Of a stretch of 64,000 bases of DNA, positions 53,013 to 60,584 are shown piece after piece. A program made the position numbers and the translations under genes. The stretch is from Sandaracinobacteroides saxicola (GTDB lineage: Bacteria > Pseudomonadota > Alphaproteobacteria > Sphingomonadales > Sphingomonadaceae), in the NCBI RefSeq assembly GCF_014117445.1, contig NZ_CP059851.1, positions 2,418,001 through 2,482,000 on the forward strand. The letters run 5' to 3'. Numbering within the stretch: the stretch's first letter is position 1; each line of letters begins with the position of its first letter. A model generated the notes under the pieces. That model saw only the letters and a list, made by a program, of their open reading frames with translations. It did no database searches and was not told the DNA's origin.

Positions 53013-53608
53013 TGCATCCGGCGCGGGCGTTTGCTTGGGAGGATGAAGCGGCGCTTCGCCGTTTTGCCCATGAAACGGCGTTTGCCCGCCTGTTCCTGAC
53101 CACGCCCGAAGGCCCCCGCGTGGCGCATGCGCCGGTGTTGGTGCAGGGCGATGGTGCGCTGCGGTTTCACCTGGCAAACGCCAATGCACTGGTGAAACAT
53201 CTGGATGGGGCAAAGCTGCTGGCGCTGTGGGAGGGGCCGAACGGTTATCTGAGTGCCAACTGGTATGCCGATATTCGCGGGGCGGTGCCGAGCTGGAATT
53301 ATGTGGCGGTGGAGTGCGAGGGAACCGTGCGCCGGCTGGACCTTGCGGCGCTGGTGGCCTTGCTGGACCAGGCGGCCGCCGTGCTGGAGCCGCGCGTGGG
53401 GGAGGACTGGACGCGGGCGAAGATGGAGCCGGCGCGGTTCGAGGCGATGACGCGGGCGATCACGGCGTTCGAGCTGGTGCCGGTGCGCTGGCGCGGCACA
53501 TGCAAGGCCAGCCAGAACAAGCCGGCGGCGGAGGCGGCGCGGCTGATCGCGGCGATGGCGCGGACGGCGCCGGCGATGACGGACGTGATGCAGGGGGCGC
53601 GGGCATGA
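53012..53608 (+). CDS. FMN-binding negative transcriptional regulator (PaiB-like)
   Basis: The 198-residue product belongs to the PaiB/FMN-binding split-barrel family. It has MHPARAFAWEDEAALRRFAHETAFARLFLTT, RFHLANANALVKHLDGAKLLALWEGPNGYLSANWY, NYVAVECEGTVRRL and a late FELVPVRWRGTCKASQNKP. PaiB of Bacillus regulates sporulation and protease genes; most homologues are FMN-binding proteins of unknown role. Both ends overlap neighbours (TGATG, ATGA). Confidence 0.88.
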   Translation: MHPARAFAWEDEAALRRFAHETAFARLFLTTPEGPRVAHAPVLVQGDGALRFHLANANALVKHLDGAKLLALWEGPNGYLSANWYADIRGAVPSWNYVAVECEGTVRRLDLAALVALLDQAAAVLEPRVGEDWTRAKMEPARFEAMTRAITAFELVPVRWRGTCKASQNKPAAEAARLIAAMARTAPAMTDVMQGARA

Positions 53609-54261
53609 CGCGGCTGGCGGTGTTCGATTGCGATGGCACGCTGATCGACAGCCAGGCCAATATCGTGGCGGCGATGGCGGATGCGTTCGTGCGCAACGGG
53701 CTGGCGGCGCCCGACCCGCACGCCACGCGGCGGGTGGTGGGGTTGAGCCTGGTGGAGGCGATGCGGGTGATGCTGCCGCAGGGCGAGGCGGCGCTGCACG
53801 TCGCGCTGGCGGAAGATTACAAGGCCGCGTTCCAGCGGCTGCGGGCCGACAGCAAGCTGGATGCGGAGCCGCTGTATCCGGGCGTGCGCGAGGGGCTTGA
53901 GACGCTGAGGGCCGACGGCTGGCTGCTGGCGGTGGCGACGGGGAAGAGCGACCGCGGGCTGGCACTGGCGCTGGCGCATCATGGGCTGGGCGACTTTTTC
54001 GTCAGCCTTCAGACGGCGGACCGGCATCCGTCGAAACCGCATCCGGCGATGCTGTGGCAGGCGATCGCCGACGGCGGCGTGGGGCGTAGCGATGCGGTCA
54101 TCATCGGCGACACGGTGTTCGATGTCGGCATGGGGGTGAACGGGGGCGTGCGGGCGATCGGGGTGGATTGGGGTTATCATGAGGCGGCGGAGCTGATGGC
54201 GGCGGGGGCCGAGGCGGTGGCGCGGGACATGGACCATCTGCTGGTGCTGCTGCATGGCTGA
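53605..54261 (+). CDS. HAD family hydrolase (phosphoglycolate phosphatase-like)
   Basis: A 218-residue HAD phosphatase. Motif I is DCDGTLIDS (8-16), motif II AVATGKS, motif III KPHPAMLW and motif IV IIGDTVFDVGMG, with an alpha-helical cap between I and II. The set is that of phosphoglycolate phosphatase/beta-phosphoglucomutase type enzymes. A Gph-like role in clearing 2-phosphoglycolate is likely but not proven. Its position between rluC and ATP12 is typical for alphaproteobacteria. Confidence 0.9.
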   Translation: MTRLAVFDCDGTLIDSQANIVAAMADAFVRNGLAAPDPHATRRVVGLSLVEAMRVMLPQGEAALHVALAEDYKAAFQRLRADSKLDAEPLYPGVREGLETLRADGWLLAVATGKSDRGLALALAHHGLGDFFVSLQTADRHPSKPHPAMLWQAIADGGVGRSDAVIIGDTVFDVGMGVNGGVRAIGVDWGYHEAAELMAAGAEAVARDMDHLLVLLHG

Positions 54262-54448
54262 TCCCGCGAAAGGCCGGCTGCTGGCGCTGGTGGCGGTGCG
54301 GGTGCTGGGGCTGCTGGTGACCGGCGCGGGGGTTTGGATGCTGGGGCGGGAGCTGTGGTTGCCCGGTGGCCTGCTGGTGGCGGCGGGGCTGGTGCAGCTG
54401 TGGCTGGTGCCGCGCGCCATGCTGCGGGCGTGGCGGGGGGAGCGGTGA
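54254..54448 (+). CDS. Small two-helix membrane protein
   Basis: A 64-residue protein with two hydrophobic helices (LLALVAVRVLGLLVTGAGVWML and LPGGLLVAAGLVQLWLV) and a basic C-terminal end. It overlaps the HAD gene by eight bases and the ATP12 gene by four (GTGA), which supports it being real despite its size. The family is unknown; small proteins of this kind occur at the same place in sphingomonads. Confidence 0.75.
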   Translation: MADPAKGRLLALVAVRVLGLLVTGAGVWMLGRELWLPGGLLVAAGLVQLWLVPRAMLRAWRGER

Positions 54449-55137
54449 AGCGATTCTACAAAGATGTGACGGTGACGGCGGAGGCCGGCGGGTTCGGGGT
54501 CGCTCTCGACAGCCGGCCCGTGCGGACGCCGCTGCGCCGCGCATTGCTGCTGCCGACGCGGGCGCTGGCGGAGGCGATCGCCGCGGAGTGGGAAGCGCAG
54601 CAGGGCGATGTGCGGCCCTCATCCATGCCGCTGACGGGACTTGCGAACGCGGCAATCGACCGGGTGGCGCCGGATGTGGCGGGGTTTGCGGAACCGCTGG
54701 CGGCCTATGTGGAGGGGGATGCGCTGGCCTATCGCGCGACGGACCCCCCGAGCCTCGTGGCGGCAGAGCGGGCGGCGTGGGATCCGCTGCTGGCCTGGGC
54801 GCGCGATGGGTTGGGGCTGGAGATGACGCTCTCCACTGGCGTGACGCCGCTGCGGCAGGGGCGTGCGACGGTGGCGCGGGTGCGCGGGATGCTGGCGGCG
54901 CTCGATGCGTTCCGGCTGGTGGCGCTCGATCCGGTGATCCGCATCGGCGGGTCGGCCATCGTGGGGCTGGCGCTGCTGCACGGACGGATCGGGGCGGAAG
55001 AGGCGTTCGCCGCGACGCATGTAGAGGAGCTTTGGCAGGCGAGCCAGTGGGGCGATGATGCGCTGGCCGTGGCGGCACGGGCGGACCGGCGCCAGGCCAT
55101 GCTGGCGGCGGCGCGCTTTCTGGCACTGTGCGGTTAA
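54445..55137 (+). CDS. ATP12 family F1-ATPase assembly chaperone
   Basis: The 230-residue product has KRFYKDVTVTAEAGGFGVALDSRPVRTPLRRALLLPT, AIAAEWEAQQGDVRPSSMPLTGLANAAIDR and EGDALAYRATDPPSLVAAERAAWDPLLAWA. These are the hallmarks of ATP12, which binds the F1 alpha subunit before assembly of the alpha3beta3 hexamer. ATP12 occurs in mitochondria and alphaproteobacteria. It starts on GTG and is the last gene of the long plus-strand operon; the convergent brnA stop is only 6 bp away. Confidence 0.95.
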   Translation: MKRFYKDVTVTAEAGGFGVALDSRPVRTPLRRALLLPTRALAEAIAAEWEAQQGDVRPSSMPLTGLANAAIDRVAPDVAGFAEPLAAYVEGDALAYRATDPPSLVAAERAAWDPLLAWARDGLGLEMTLSTGVTPLRQGRATVARVRGMLAALDAFRLVALDPVIRIGGSAIVGLALLHGRIGAEEAFAATHVEELWQASQWGDDALAVAARADRRQAMLAAARFLALCG

Positions 55138-55143
55138 GCCGCT

Positions 55144-55404
55144 TTACGAACGGGCGGGTTCGAGCGCATCCAGCTTGTCGGTGATCCACATCTTGATGAG
55201 GGCCTGCCGGGTGACGCCGCGACGGCGGGCCTCGCGGTCGAGCTGGGCCACGGCGTGGCTGGGGAAATCGACGTTGACGCGCTTGGGCACCAGGCCGGGG
55301 CGGGTGGCCTTGGACCAGTCGATGTAGGCGTCGATATCCTCGCCGTCATCGAACATGCGGTCGAATTCCTCGGCGCTAATGGGTTTGGGTTTTGCCACGC
55401 TCAT
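55144..55404 (-). CDS. brnA: BrnA family antitoxin
   Basis: An 86-residue antitoxin with ISAEEFDRMFDDGEDIDAYIDWSKATRPGL and a ribbon-helix-helix-like C terminus: PKRVNVDFPSHAVAQLDREARRRGVTRQALIKMWITDKL. This matches BrnA, which binds BrnT and represses the pair. It overlaps brnT by 29 bp and has its own near-perfect ribosome site (GGAGGTGA) inside brnT, so antitoxin synthesis can exceed toxin. Confidence 0.93.
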   Translation of the reverse strand: MSVAKPKPISAEEFDRMFDDGEDIDAYIDWSKATRPGLVPKRVNVDFPSHAVAQLDREARRRGVTRQALIKMWITDKLDALEPARS

Positions 55405-55654
55405 AACTCATCACCTCCGTTGGTCTTGCGCGCCTGACCGAAATCAGGCGGACTGTGTCGTCGCGCATCGTGAAGACCGCCGTCCACATGCGGCCATCGA
55501 TGACGGCCACCATCAGCTTGCGGTCCTCCGGCACAAAATGTGTTGGCAGGGCGGTTTGGTATCGGTGCTGCCACAACGCCTGCGCATCGATGAAGTCGAT
55601 TCCATGTTTGGACAGGTTCGAAAGGCTTTTCGCCGGGTCGAACTCGAAATCCAT
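55376..55654 (-). CDS. brnT: BrnT family ribonuclease toxin
   Basis: The 92-residue product MDFEFDPAKSLSNLSKHGIDFIDAQALW...EDRKLMVAVIDGRMWTAVFTMRDDTVRLISVRRARPTE is a standard BrnT (RelE-like fold) toxin that cleaves RNA and inhibits translation. The conserved FEFDPAKSxxNxxKHGIDF and RLISxRRA segments are intact. Gene order toxin-antitoxin is as in other brnTA pairs. It sits between the ATP12 gene and a divergent carboxylase gene. Confidence 0.94.
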   Translation of the reverse strand: MDFEFDPAKSLSNLSKHGIDFIDAQALWQHRYQTALPTHFVPEDRKLMVAVIDGRMWTAVFTMRDDTVRLISVRRARPTEVMSYERGKTQTH

Positions 55655-55773
55655 GGTCGATAAATAGCAGGTTTTGGTATAATTTCCATACCGAAATTGC
55701 ATTCGACTACTTTGAAACGGTGGTTTTCAGCGGCCCCTTGCGGTGCTAGCGCCGGATGACGAAGGGAGAGGCC

Positions 55774-57300
55774 ATGCTGAAGGTGTTGCAGGAACTGGAG
55801 CGGCGGCGGGAGGCGGCGCGGATGGGGGGCGGCGTGGAGCGGATCGAGGCGCAGCACCGCAAGGGCCGGCTGACGGCGCGGGAGCGGCTGGACATATTGC
55901 TCGACCCCGGCAGTTTCGAGGAGCTCGACATGTATGTCGAGCATAATTGCGTCGATTTCGGCATGCCTGAGACGGTCATTCCCGGCGACGGCGTGGTGAC
56001 CGGCAGCGGCACGATCAACGGCCGGCTGGTGTTCGTGTTCAGCCAGGATTTCACGGTGTTCGGCGGCTCGCTTTCGGAACGGCATGCGCAGAAGATCTGC
56101 AAGGTGATGGACATGGCGATGAAGGTGGGCGCGCCCGTCATCGGCCTGAACGACAGCGGCGGCGCGCGCATCCAGGAGGGGGTGGCGAGCCTGGGCGGCT
56201 ATGCCGAGGTGTTCCAGCGCAACGTGCTCGCGTCCGGCGTGGTGCCGCAGGTCAGCCTGATCATGGGGCCGTGCGCGGGCGGCGCCGTCTACAGCCCGGC
56301 GATGACCGACTTCATCTTCATGGTGAAGGATTCGAGCTATATGTTCGTCACCGGGCCGGACGTGGTGAAGACGGTGACGAACGAGGTGGTGACCCAGGAG
56401 GAGCTGGGCGGGGCGGTGACGCACAGCACCAAATCGGGCGTTGCCGACATGGCGATGGAGGATGATGTCGATGCGCTGCTGCGGACGCGGGAGTTCTTCG
56501 ATTTCCTGCCGCTGAACAATCGCACCGCGCCACCGTTCCGGCCCTCGAGCGACGAGGGCGAGCGGCGGATCGACAGCCTGGACACGCTGGTGCCGGCGCT
56601 GGCGACGCGGCCCTACGACATGAAGGAATTGATCCTGAAGGTGGCGGACGAAGGGCATTTCTTCGAGCTGCAACCGGGCCATGCCGGCAACATCATCATC
56701 GGCTTCGCCCGGATCGAGGGGCATGTGGTGGGCGTGGTCGCCAACCAGCCGATGGTGCTGGCGGGGTGCCTGGATATCGCGGCGAGCAAGAAGGCGGGGC
56801 GGTTCGTGCGCTTTTGCGACGCGTTCGGCATTCCGATCATCACCTTCGTGGATGTGCCGGGATTCCTGCCGGGCGTGGCGCAGGAGCATAATGGCATCAT
56901 CAAGAATGGCGCGAAGCTGCTGTTCGCCTATGCCGAGGCGACGGTGCCGAAGATTACCGTCATCACGCGCAAGGCCTATGGCGGTGCCTATGACGTGATG
57001 GCGTCGAAGCATCTGCGCGGCGACCTCAACTATGCCTGGCCGACGGCGGAGATCGCGGTGATGGGGGCGAAGGGGGCGGTGGAGATCATCTTCCGCGGGA
57101 AAACGCCCGAGGAGATCGCCGAGCGGACGCGGGAATATGAGGCGCGCTTTGCCAACCCGTTCGTGGCGGCAAGCAAGGGCTTCATCGACGAGGTGATCAT
57201 GCCGCATTCGACGCGGCGGCGCATTGCGGTAGGGTTGCGGAAGTTGCGGACGAAGAGTTTGGAAAATCCGTGGAAGAAGCACGACAATATTCCGCTGTGA
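55774..57300 (+). CDS. pccB: Acyl-CoA carboxylase beta subunit (propionyl-CoA carboxylase type)
   Basis: The 508-residue carboxyltransferase subunit carries out the biotin-dependent carboxylation of propionyl-CoA to methylmalonyl-CoA (or a related acyl-CoA). It has [150 protein letters not shown] and the closing [19 protein letters not shown] at 55774 is preferred for its AAGGGAGAG site; an ATG 18 bp earlier is in frame. The alpha subunit is not adjacent. Confidence 0.93.
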   Translation: MLKVLQELERRREAARMGGGVERIEAQHRKGRLTARERLDILLDPGSFEELDMYVEHNCVDFGMPETVIPGDGVVTGSGTINGRLVFVFSQDFTVFGGSLSERHAQKICKVMDMAMKVGAPVIGLNDSGGARIQEGVASLGGYAEVFQRNVLASGVVPQVSLIMGPCAGGAVYSPAMTDFIFMVKDSSYMFVTGPDVVKTVTNEVVTQEELGGAVTHSTKSGVADMAMEDDVDALLRTREFFDFLPLNNRTAPPFRPSSDEGERRIDSLDTLVPALATRPYDMKELILKVADEGHFFELQPGHAGNIIIGFARIEGHVVGVVANQPMVLAGCLDIAASKKAGRFVRFCDAFGIPIITFVDVPGFLPGVAQEHNGIIKNGAKLLFAYAEATVPKITVITRKAYGGAYDVMASKHLRGDLNYAWPTAEIAVMGAKGAVEIIFRGKTPEEIAERTREYEARFANPFVAASKGFIDEVIMPHSTRRRIAVGLRKLRTKSLENPWKKHDNIPL

Positions 57301-57336
57301 TGCTATGTTCGGTTGTGTTTTTGCGAAGGCATGGCG

Positions 57337-57741
57337 ATGTTCGGCAGCAATGTTCCGGCGAAACTGAAAACGGTGAAGGGCAGTATATATGAGGTCAGCG
57401 CCGATGGCCTGGTGCGGACACGATACACCGGCGAAAAGAGCGTTGGCGCCAAGAATGTCTTTTATACCAGTTTCAAGGATTCGGAGACGCTGCTCAAGCT
57501 GAAGGACAAAACGGTTGATGGCGGCAAGGTATCTCTTGTCGCCCATGATCCCACGAAAGCTCAGATCAGCTTCGCCACGGGTGAGGGAACGATTGCCAAA
57601 CCGCTGGTGTTCGACGTGCTGACACAGCCGGTCATTCAAGCCTGCCCGGTGGACGTCATTCTGGAGAAGGACGGCAAATTTGCCGACGATCATCGCTTTC
57701 ATGTCGGGGATTACATCGTTCATGTCCTCCACGGCGCTTGA
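57337..57741 (+). CDS. Hypothetical protein downstream of pccB
   Basis: A 134-residue protein rich in beta-strand patterns (MFGSNVPAKLKTVKGSIYEVSADGLVRTRYTGEK and AQISFATGEGTIAKPLVFDVLTQPVIQACPVDVILEKDGKFADDHRFHVGDYIVHV). No signal peptide or membrane segment is visible. The chosen ATG has GAAGG seven bases upstream; an ATG six bases before is closer than usual. GC content is a little below that of its neighbours. I do not recognise the family. The methyltransferase gene starts 12 bp after its stop, so it is likely in that operon. Confidence 0.6.
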   Translation: MFGSNVPAKLKTVKGSIYEVSADGLVRTRYTGEKSVGAKNVFYTSFKDSETLLKLKDKTVDGGKVSLVAHDPTKAQISFATGEGTIAKPLVFDVLTQPVIQACPVDVILEKDGKFADDHRFHVGDYIVHVLHGA

Positions 57742-57753
57742 CGGAGCATATTG

Positions 57754-58479
57754 ATGCTGTTGCTGGCAGCTTGCGGTCGGATGAAGATAATGCCGGCCGG
57801 GCTGGCGCTGGTGGCGCTGCTGCTGGCGGGATCTGGGCAGACGGCACCGCCGGCGCCGCAGCGGCCCGGGTTTCCGGCGCCGGACCGGCCGGTGTCGGCG
57901 ATCGTCAGCGACCAATGGTCCGACGAGGCGAGCCGGGATGACGCCGGGGAGGCGAGCGCGGTGATGCGGCTGCTGGGGGTGAAGCCGGGGATGGCGGTGG
58001 CGGATATCGGCGCGGGCCGCGGCTATTATGTAATGCGGCTGTCGAAGGCCGTGGGGCCTTCGGGCAGGGTCTATGCGCAGGATATCGTGCCGGCCTATCT
58101 GGCGCGGCTGGGGCAGCGGGTGGCGAAGGCGAAGCTCGACAATGTGACGCTGGTGACGGGGACGGCGGACGATCCGAAGCTGCCGCCGGGGAGCATCGAC
58201 CTGGCGCTGATGGTGCACATGTATCACGAGATCAGCGCACCCTATGCGCTGCTGTGGCGGCTGCATGACGCGCTGCGCCCCGGTGCGCGGGTGGGGATCG
58301 TGGACAGCGACCGGCCGACGGACAGCCATGGCACGCCGCCCAAGCTGCTCGATTGCGAGATGGCGGCGGTCGGCTATCGCTTCGTGGCGCGGCATGCGCT
58401 GGATGCGGCCACGCACCTGTCGGTCTATGCGCCGGGCGAACGGCCTGTACCTGAGACGATACGAGTGTGCAAAGCTTAA
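57754..58479 (+). CDS. Exported class I SAM-dependent methyltransferase-like protein
   Basis: A 241-residue protein with a hydrophobic signal-like N terminus (MPAGLALVALLLAGSGQ within residues 1-30). A methyltransferase Rossmann core follows: VADIGAGRGYYVMRLSKAVGPSGRVYAQDI (motif I and following strand), LVTGTADDPKLPPGSIDLALMVHMYHEI and ALRPGARVGIVDSDRP. It lacks an obvious substrate domain. Its apparent export is odd because SAM is cytoplasmic; similar signal-bearing methyltransferases are annotated in sphingomonads. A GGAG seven bases upstream of the ATG sets the start. Its TAA stop shares TTAA with the convergent glycosyltransferase stop. Confidence 0.78.
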   Translation: MLLLAACGRMKIMPAGLALVALLLAGSGQTAPPAPQRPGFPAPDRPVSAIVSDQWSDEASRDDAGEASAVMRLLGVKPGMAVADIGAGRGYYVMRLSKAVGPSGRVYAQDIVPAYLARLGQRVAKAKLDNVTLVTGTADDPKLPPGSIDLALMVHMYHEISAPYALLWRLHDALRPGARVGIVDSDRPTDSHGTPPKLLDCEMAAVGYRFVARHALDAATHLSVYAPGERPVPETIRVCKA

Positions 58480-59465
58480 ACCGGATACCAGCCTTGTAGC
58501 AGCGCAATCAGCTTCGCCGGGTTGGTGGTGGCCTGGCGGACGGTCATGGCGCGGGCGGCGGCGAGGGCCGCGGGAAGCTCGGCGGTATCGGTGCAGGCCT
58601 GAATGAGCCCGCGTTCGGCGAAGGCCTCGACGATTTCGCGCTGGTGGTCGTCATAATGTTCTTTCTGGTCGGGGTCGCGCGGCATGGCGATGACGCGGCA
58701 GCCGGCGCGCAGCGCGGTGACCAGGCTGCCGGTGCCGCCGTGGGTGAAGACCAGGTCCGCCTCCTGCAGCAGGGCCTGGATGTCATCGAACCGCATGCCG
58801 TCGGTGCATTCCAACCCCTTGGGGCGCTCGCCGCCTTCGCCCACCTGCGCCACCACGCGTTCGGGCAGCAGGCCGGCGGCCTTCAACGCGGCGACGCCGT
58901 GCACCATGCGGTTGAAGGGCATGACGGTGCCGACGGTGACGAAGGCGAGCGGCTGTTTCGGCGGGCGCGGGGCGTCGACGATCTGGAAGGGGTCGCAGAC
59001 CTCCGCATCGGGCCAGGCGGTGGCGAGCGCGGGGGACTGCACCACCTTGCGGGTGGCGAGCGGCCCGGCGAGCTTGCCGAACAGGGAAGGCGCGTGGAAG
59101 CGGGCGAAGCTTTCGATGACGACGATCTCGGCGCCCGAAAGCCGGCCGAACAGGGCACAGAAGAAGGCGGAGCCGGCGCCGGAGGAGATGACGACGTCCG
59201 GGCGTTCCGACGCGATGATGCGGAGCGAATCCCACAGGTTGGCGAGGCCGCCGCGGATCAGGCTGCCCCAGCCGGCGACCTTCGACTGGCCGAAGGCGAA
59301 ATGGGCGAAGGTGCGGGTGCGGGTCTTTTCGGCGATGCTGGCGCCGAGCGGCGTGGGCTCGGTGGCGAACACCGTGTCGTGCGCGCGCCAGAAGGGTTCG
59401 AGGTCGAGCAGCTGGCGGACATGGCCGCCGCCGCTGGCGGCGAGCAGGATTTTCTTTTTCGGCAT
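58476..59465 (-). CDS. Glycosyltransferase with Alg14- and Alg13-like parts (PssD/PssE-type fusion)
   Basis: A 329-residue protein. The N-terminal half (KKILLAASGGGHVRQLLDLEPFWRAHDTVFATEP to DVVISSGAGSAFFCALFGRLSGAEIVVIESFARF) is Alg14/PssD-like. The C-terminal half (AFVTVGTVMPFNRMVHGVAAL, FTHGGTGSLVTALRAGCRVIAMPRDP, EHYDDHQREIVEAFAERGL) is a GT28/Alg13/PssE-like nucleotide-binding domain. In Rhizobium PssD and PssE together transfer glucuronic acid, and a fused form is reported for sphingan glucuronosyltransferases. A role in exopolysaccharide assembly fits the adjacent epimerase; the sugar is inferred. No membrane helix is evident. Confidence 0.83.
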   Translation of the reverse strand: MPKKKILLAASGGGHVRQLLDLEPFWRAHDTVFATEPTPLGASIAEKTRTRTFAHFAFGQSKVAGWGSLIRGGLANLWDSLRIIASERPDVVISSGAGSAFFCALFGRLSGAEIVVIESFARFHAPSLFGKLAGPLATRKVVQSPALATAWPDAEVCDPFQIVDAPRPPKQPLAFVTVGTVMPFNRMVHGVAALKAAGLLPERVVAQVGEGGERPKGLECTDGMRFDDIQALLQEADLVFTHGGTGSLVTALRAGCRVIAMPRDPDQKEHYDDHQREIVEAFAERGLIQACTDTAELPAALAAARAMTVRQATTNPAKLIALLQGWYPV

Positions 59466-59467
59466 GG

Positions 59468-60478
59468 TCAGGCGCTCCGGTCGCGCCACTGGCGGAACCA
59501 GCTGGTGAAGCGCGGGATGCCCTCGGCAAGCGACGTGGTGGGCGCGAACCCCAGGTCGCGCGCGGCTTCGGCGATGTCGGCGAAGGTGGCGTGGACGTCG
59601 CCGGGCTGCATCGGGTGGAGTTGCCGAATCGCCTTCACACCCAGCGCGTCCTCCAGCGTGGCGACGAGGGTGAGCAAAGGTTCGGGCCGGCTGTTGCCGA
59701 GGTTGTAGAGGGCGTGCGGGCTGCGGGAGCCGCCGGGTTTTTCGCTGCCGTCGTCCGCCGGCGGCCGGTCCAGCGCGGCCAGCACGCCGGTGGTGATGTC
59801 GTCGATGAAGGTGAAGTCGCGGCTCATGTCGCCATGGTTGAACAGGCGGATCGGGCGGCCGGCAAGGATGGCGTCGGCGAACTGCCACAGCGCCATGTCC
59901 GGCCGGCCCCAGGGGCCATAGACGGTGAAGAAGCGCAGGCCGGTGAGGGGGGTTCGGAACAGATGGGCATAGGATTCGGCGAGCAGCTCACCCGATTTCT
60001 TGGTGGCGGCATAGAGCGAAACAGGCGAATCGACGCGGTCGGACAGCGCGAAGGGCAGTTTCGTGTTGCCGCCATAGACCGAGGAGGAGGAGGCATAGAC
60101 CATGTGGGCGACGCGCGCATGGCGGGCGAGTTCGAGCAGGTTGAGGTGGCCGACGAGGTTGGATTGGGCATAGGCGGCGGGATTTTCCAGGCTGTAGCGG
60201 ACGCCGGCCTGCGCGCCCAGGTGGACGATGCGGGTGATGGGGCGGGTCACGCGCTCGCCATCGGTGGCGGCGGCCAGCGCGGCGGCGTCGGCGAAATCGA
60301 CGTGCACGAAGCGCCAGCCGGGGGTGCCGGCAAGCTGCGCCAGCCGGGCCTGTTTCAGCGCGGGATCATAATAGGGGTTGAGGTTGTCGAGGCCGAGCAC
60401 CGCCTCCCCACGGGCGAGCAGCGCGCGGGCGACATGTAAACCGATGAAGCCGGCGGCGCCGGTGAGGAGGATGGTCAT
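59468..60478 (-). CDS. NAD-dependent UDP-sugar epimerase (UDP-glucuronate 4-epimerase type)
   Basis: A 336-residue extended SDR. NAD motif LTGAAGFIGLHVARALL (GxxGxxG at 7-13), then DNLNPYYDPALKQARL, HLGAQAGVRYSLENPAAYAQSN, YASSSSVYGGNTKLPF, catalytic YAATKK and LRFFTVYGPWGRPDMALWQF. FNHGDMSRDFTFIDDI and LGFAPTTSLAEGIPRF close the molecule. The NPYYDxxLK and RYSLENP motifs favour UDP-glucuronate 4-epimerase over GalE. It is 2 bp upstream of the glycosyltransferase gene in the same direction, so it likely feeds UDP-galacturonate or a similar donor to polysaccharide synthesis. Confidence 0.9.
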   Translation of the reverse strand: MTILLTGAAGFIGLHVARALLARGEAVLGLDNLNPYYDPALKQARLAQLAGTPGWRFVHVDFADAAALAAATDGERVTRPITRIVHLGAQAGVRYSLENPAAYAQSNLVGHLNLLELARHARVAHMVYASSSSVYGGNTKLPFALSDRVDSPVSLYAATKKSGELLAESYAHLFRTPLTGLRFFTVYGPWGRPDMALWQFADAILAGRPIRLFNHGDMSRDFTFIDDITTGVLAALDRPPADDGSEKPGGSRSPHALYNLGNSRPEPLLTLVATLEDALGVKAIRQLHPMQPGDVHATFADIAEAARDLGFAPTTSLAEGIPRFTSWFRQWRDRSA

Positions 60479-60584
60479 GCGGGGGCTTTGTTAAAGGGGG
60501 TTAACGGCGGGCGCCAGTGGGCTTTCCCCCGGCGATGCGTTGCGATAGACGGATGATGACAGCGGCAAGTGGATTTTCAGCGGC

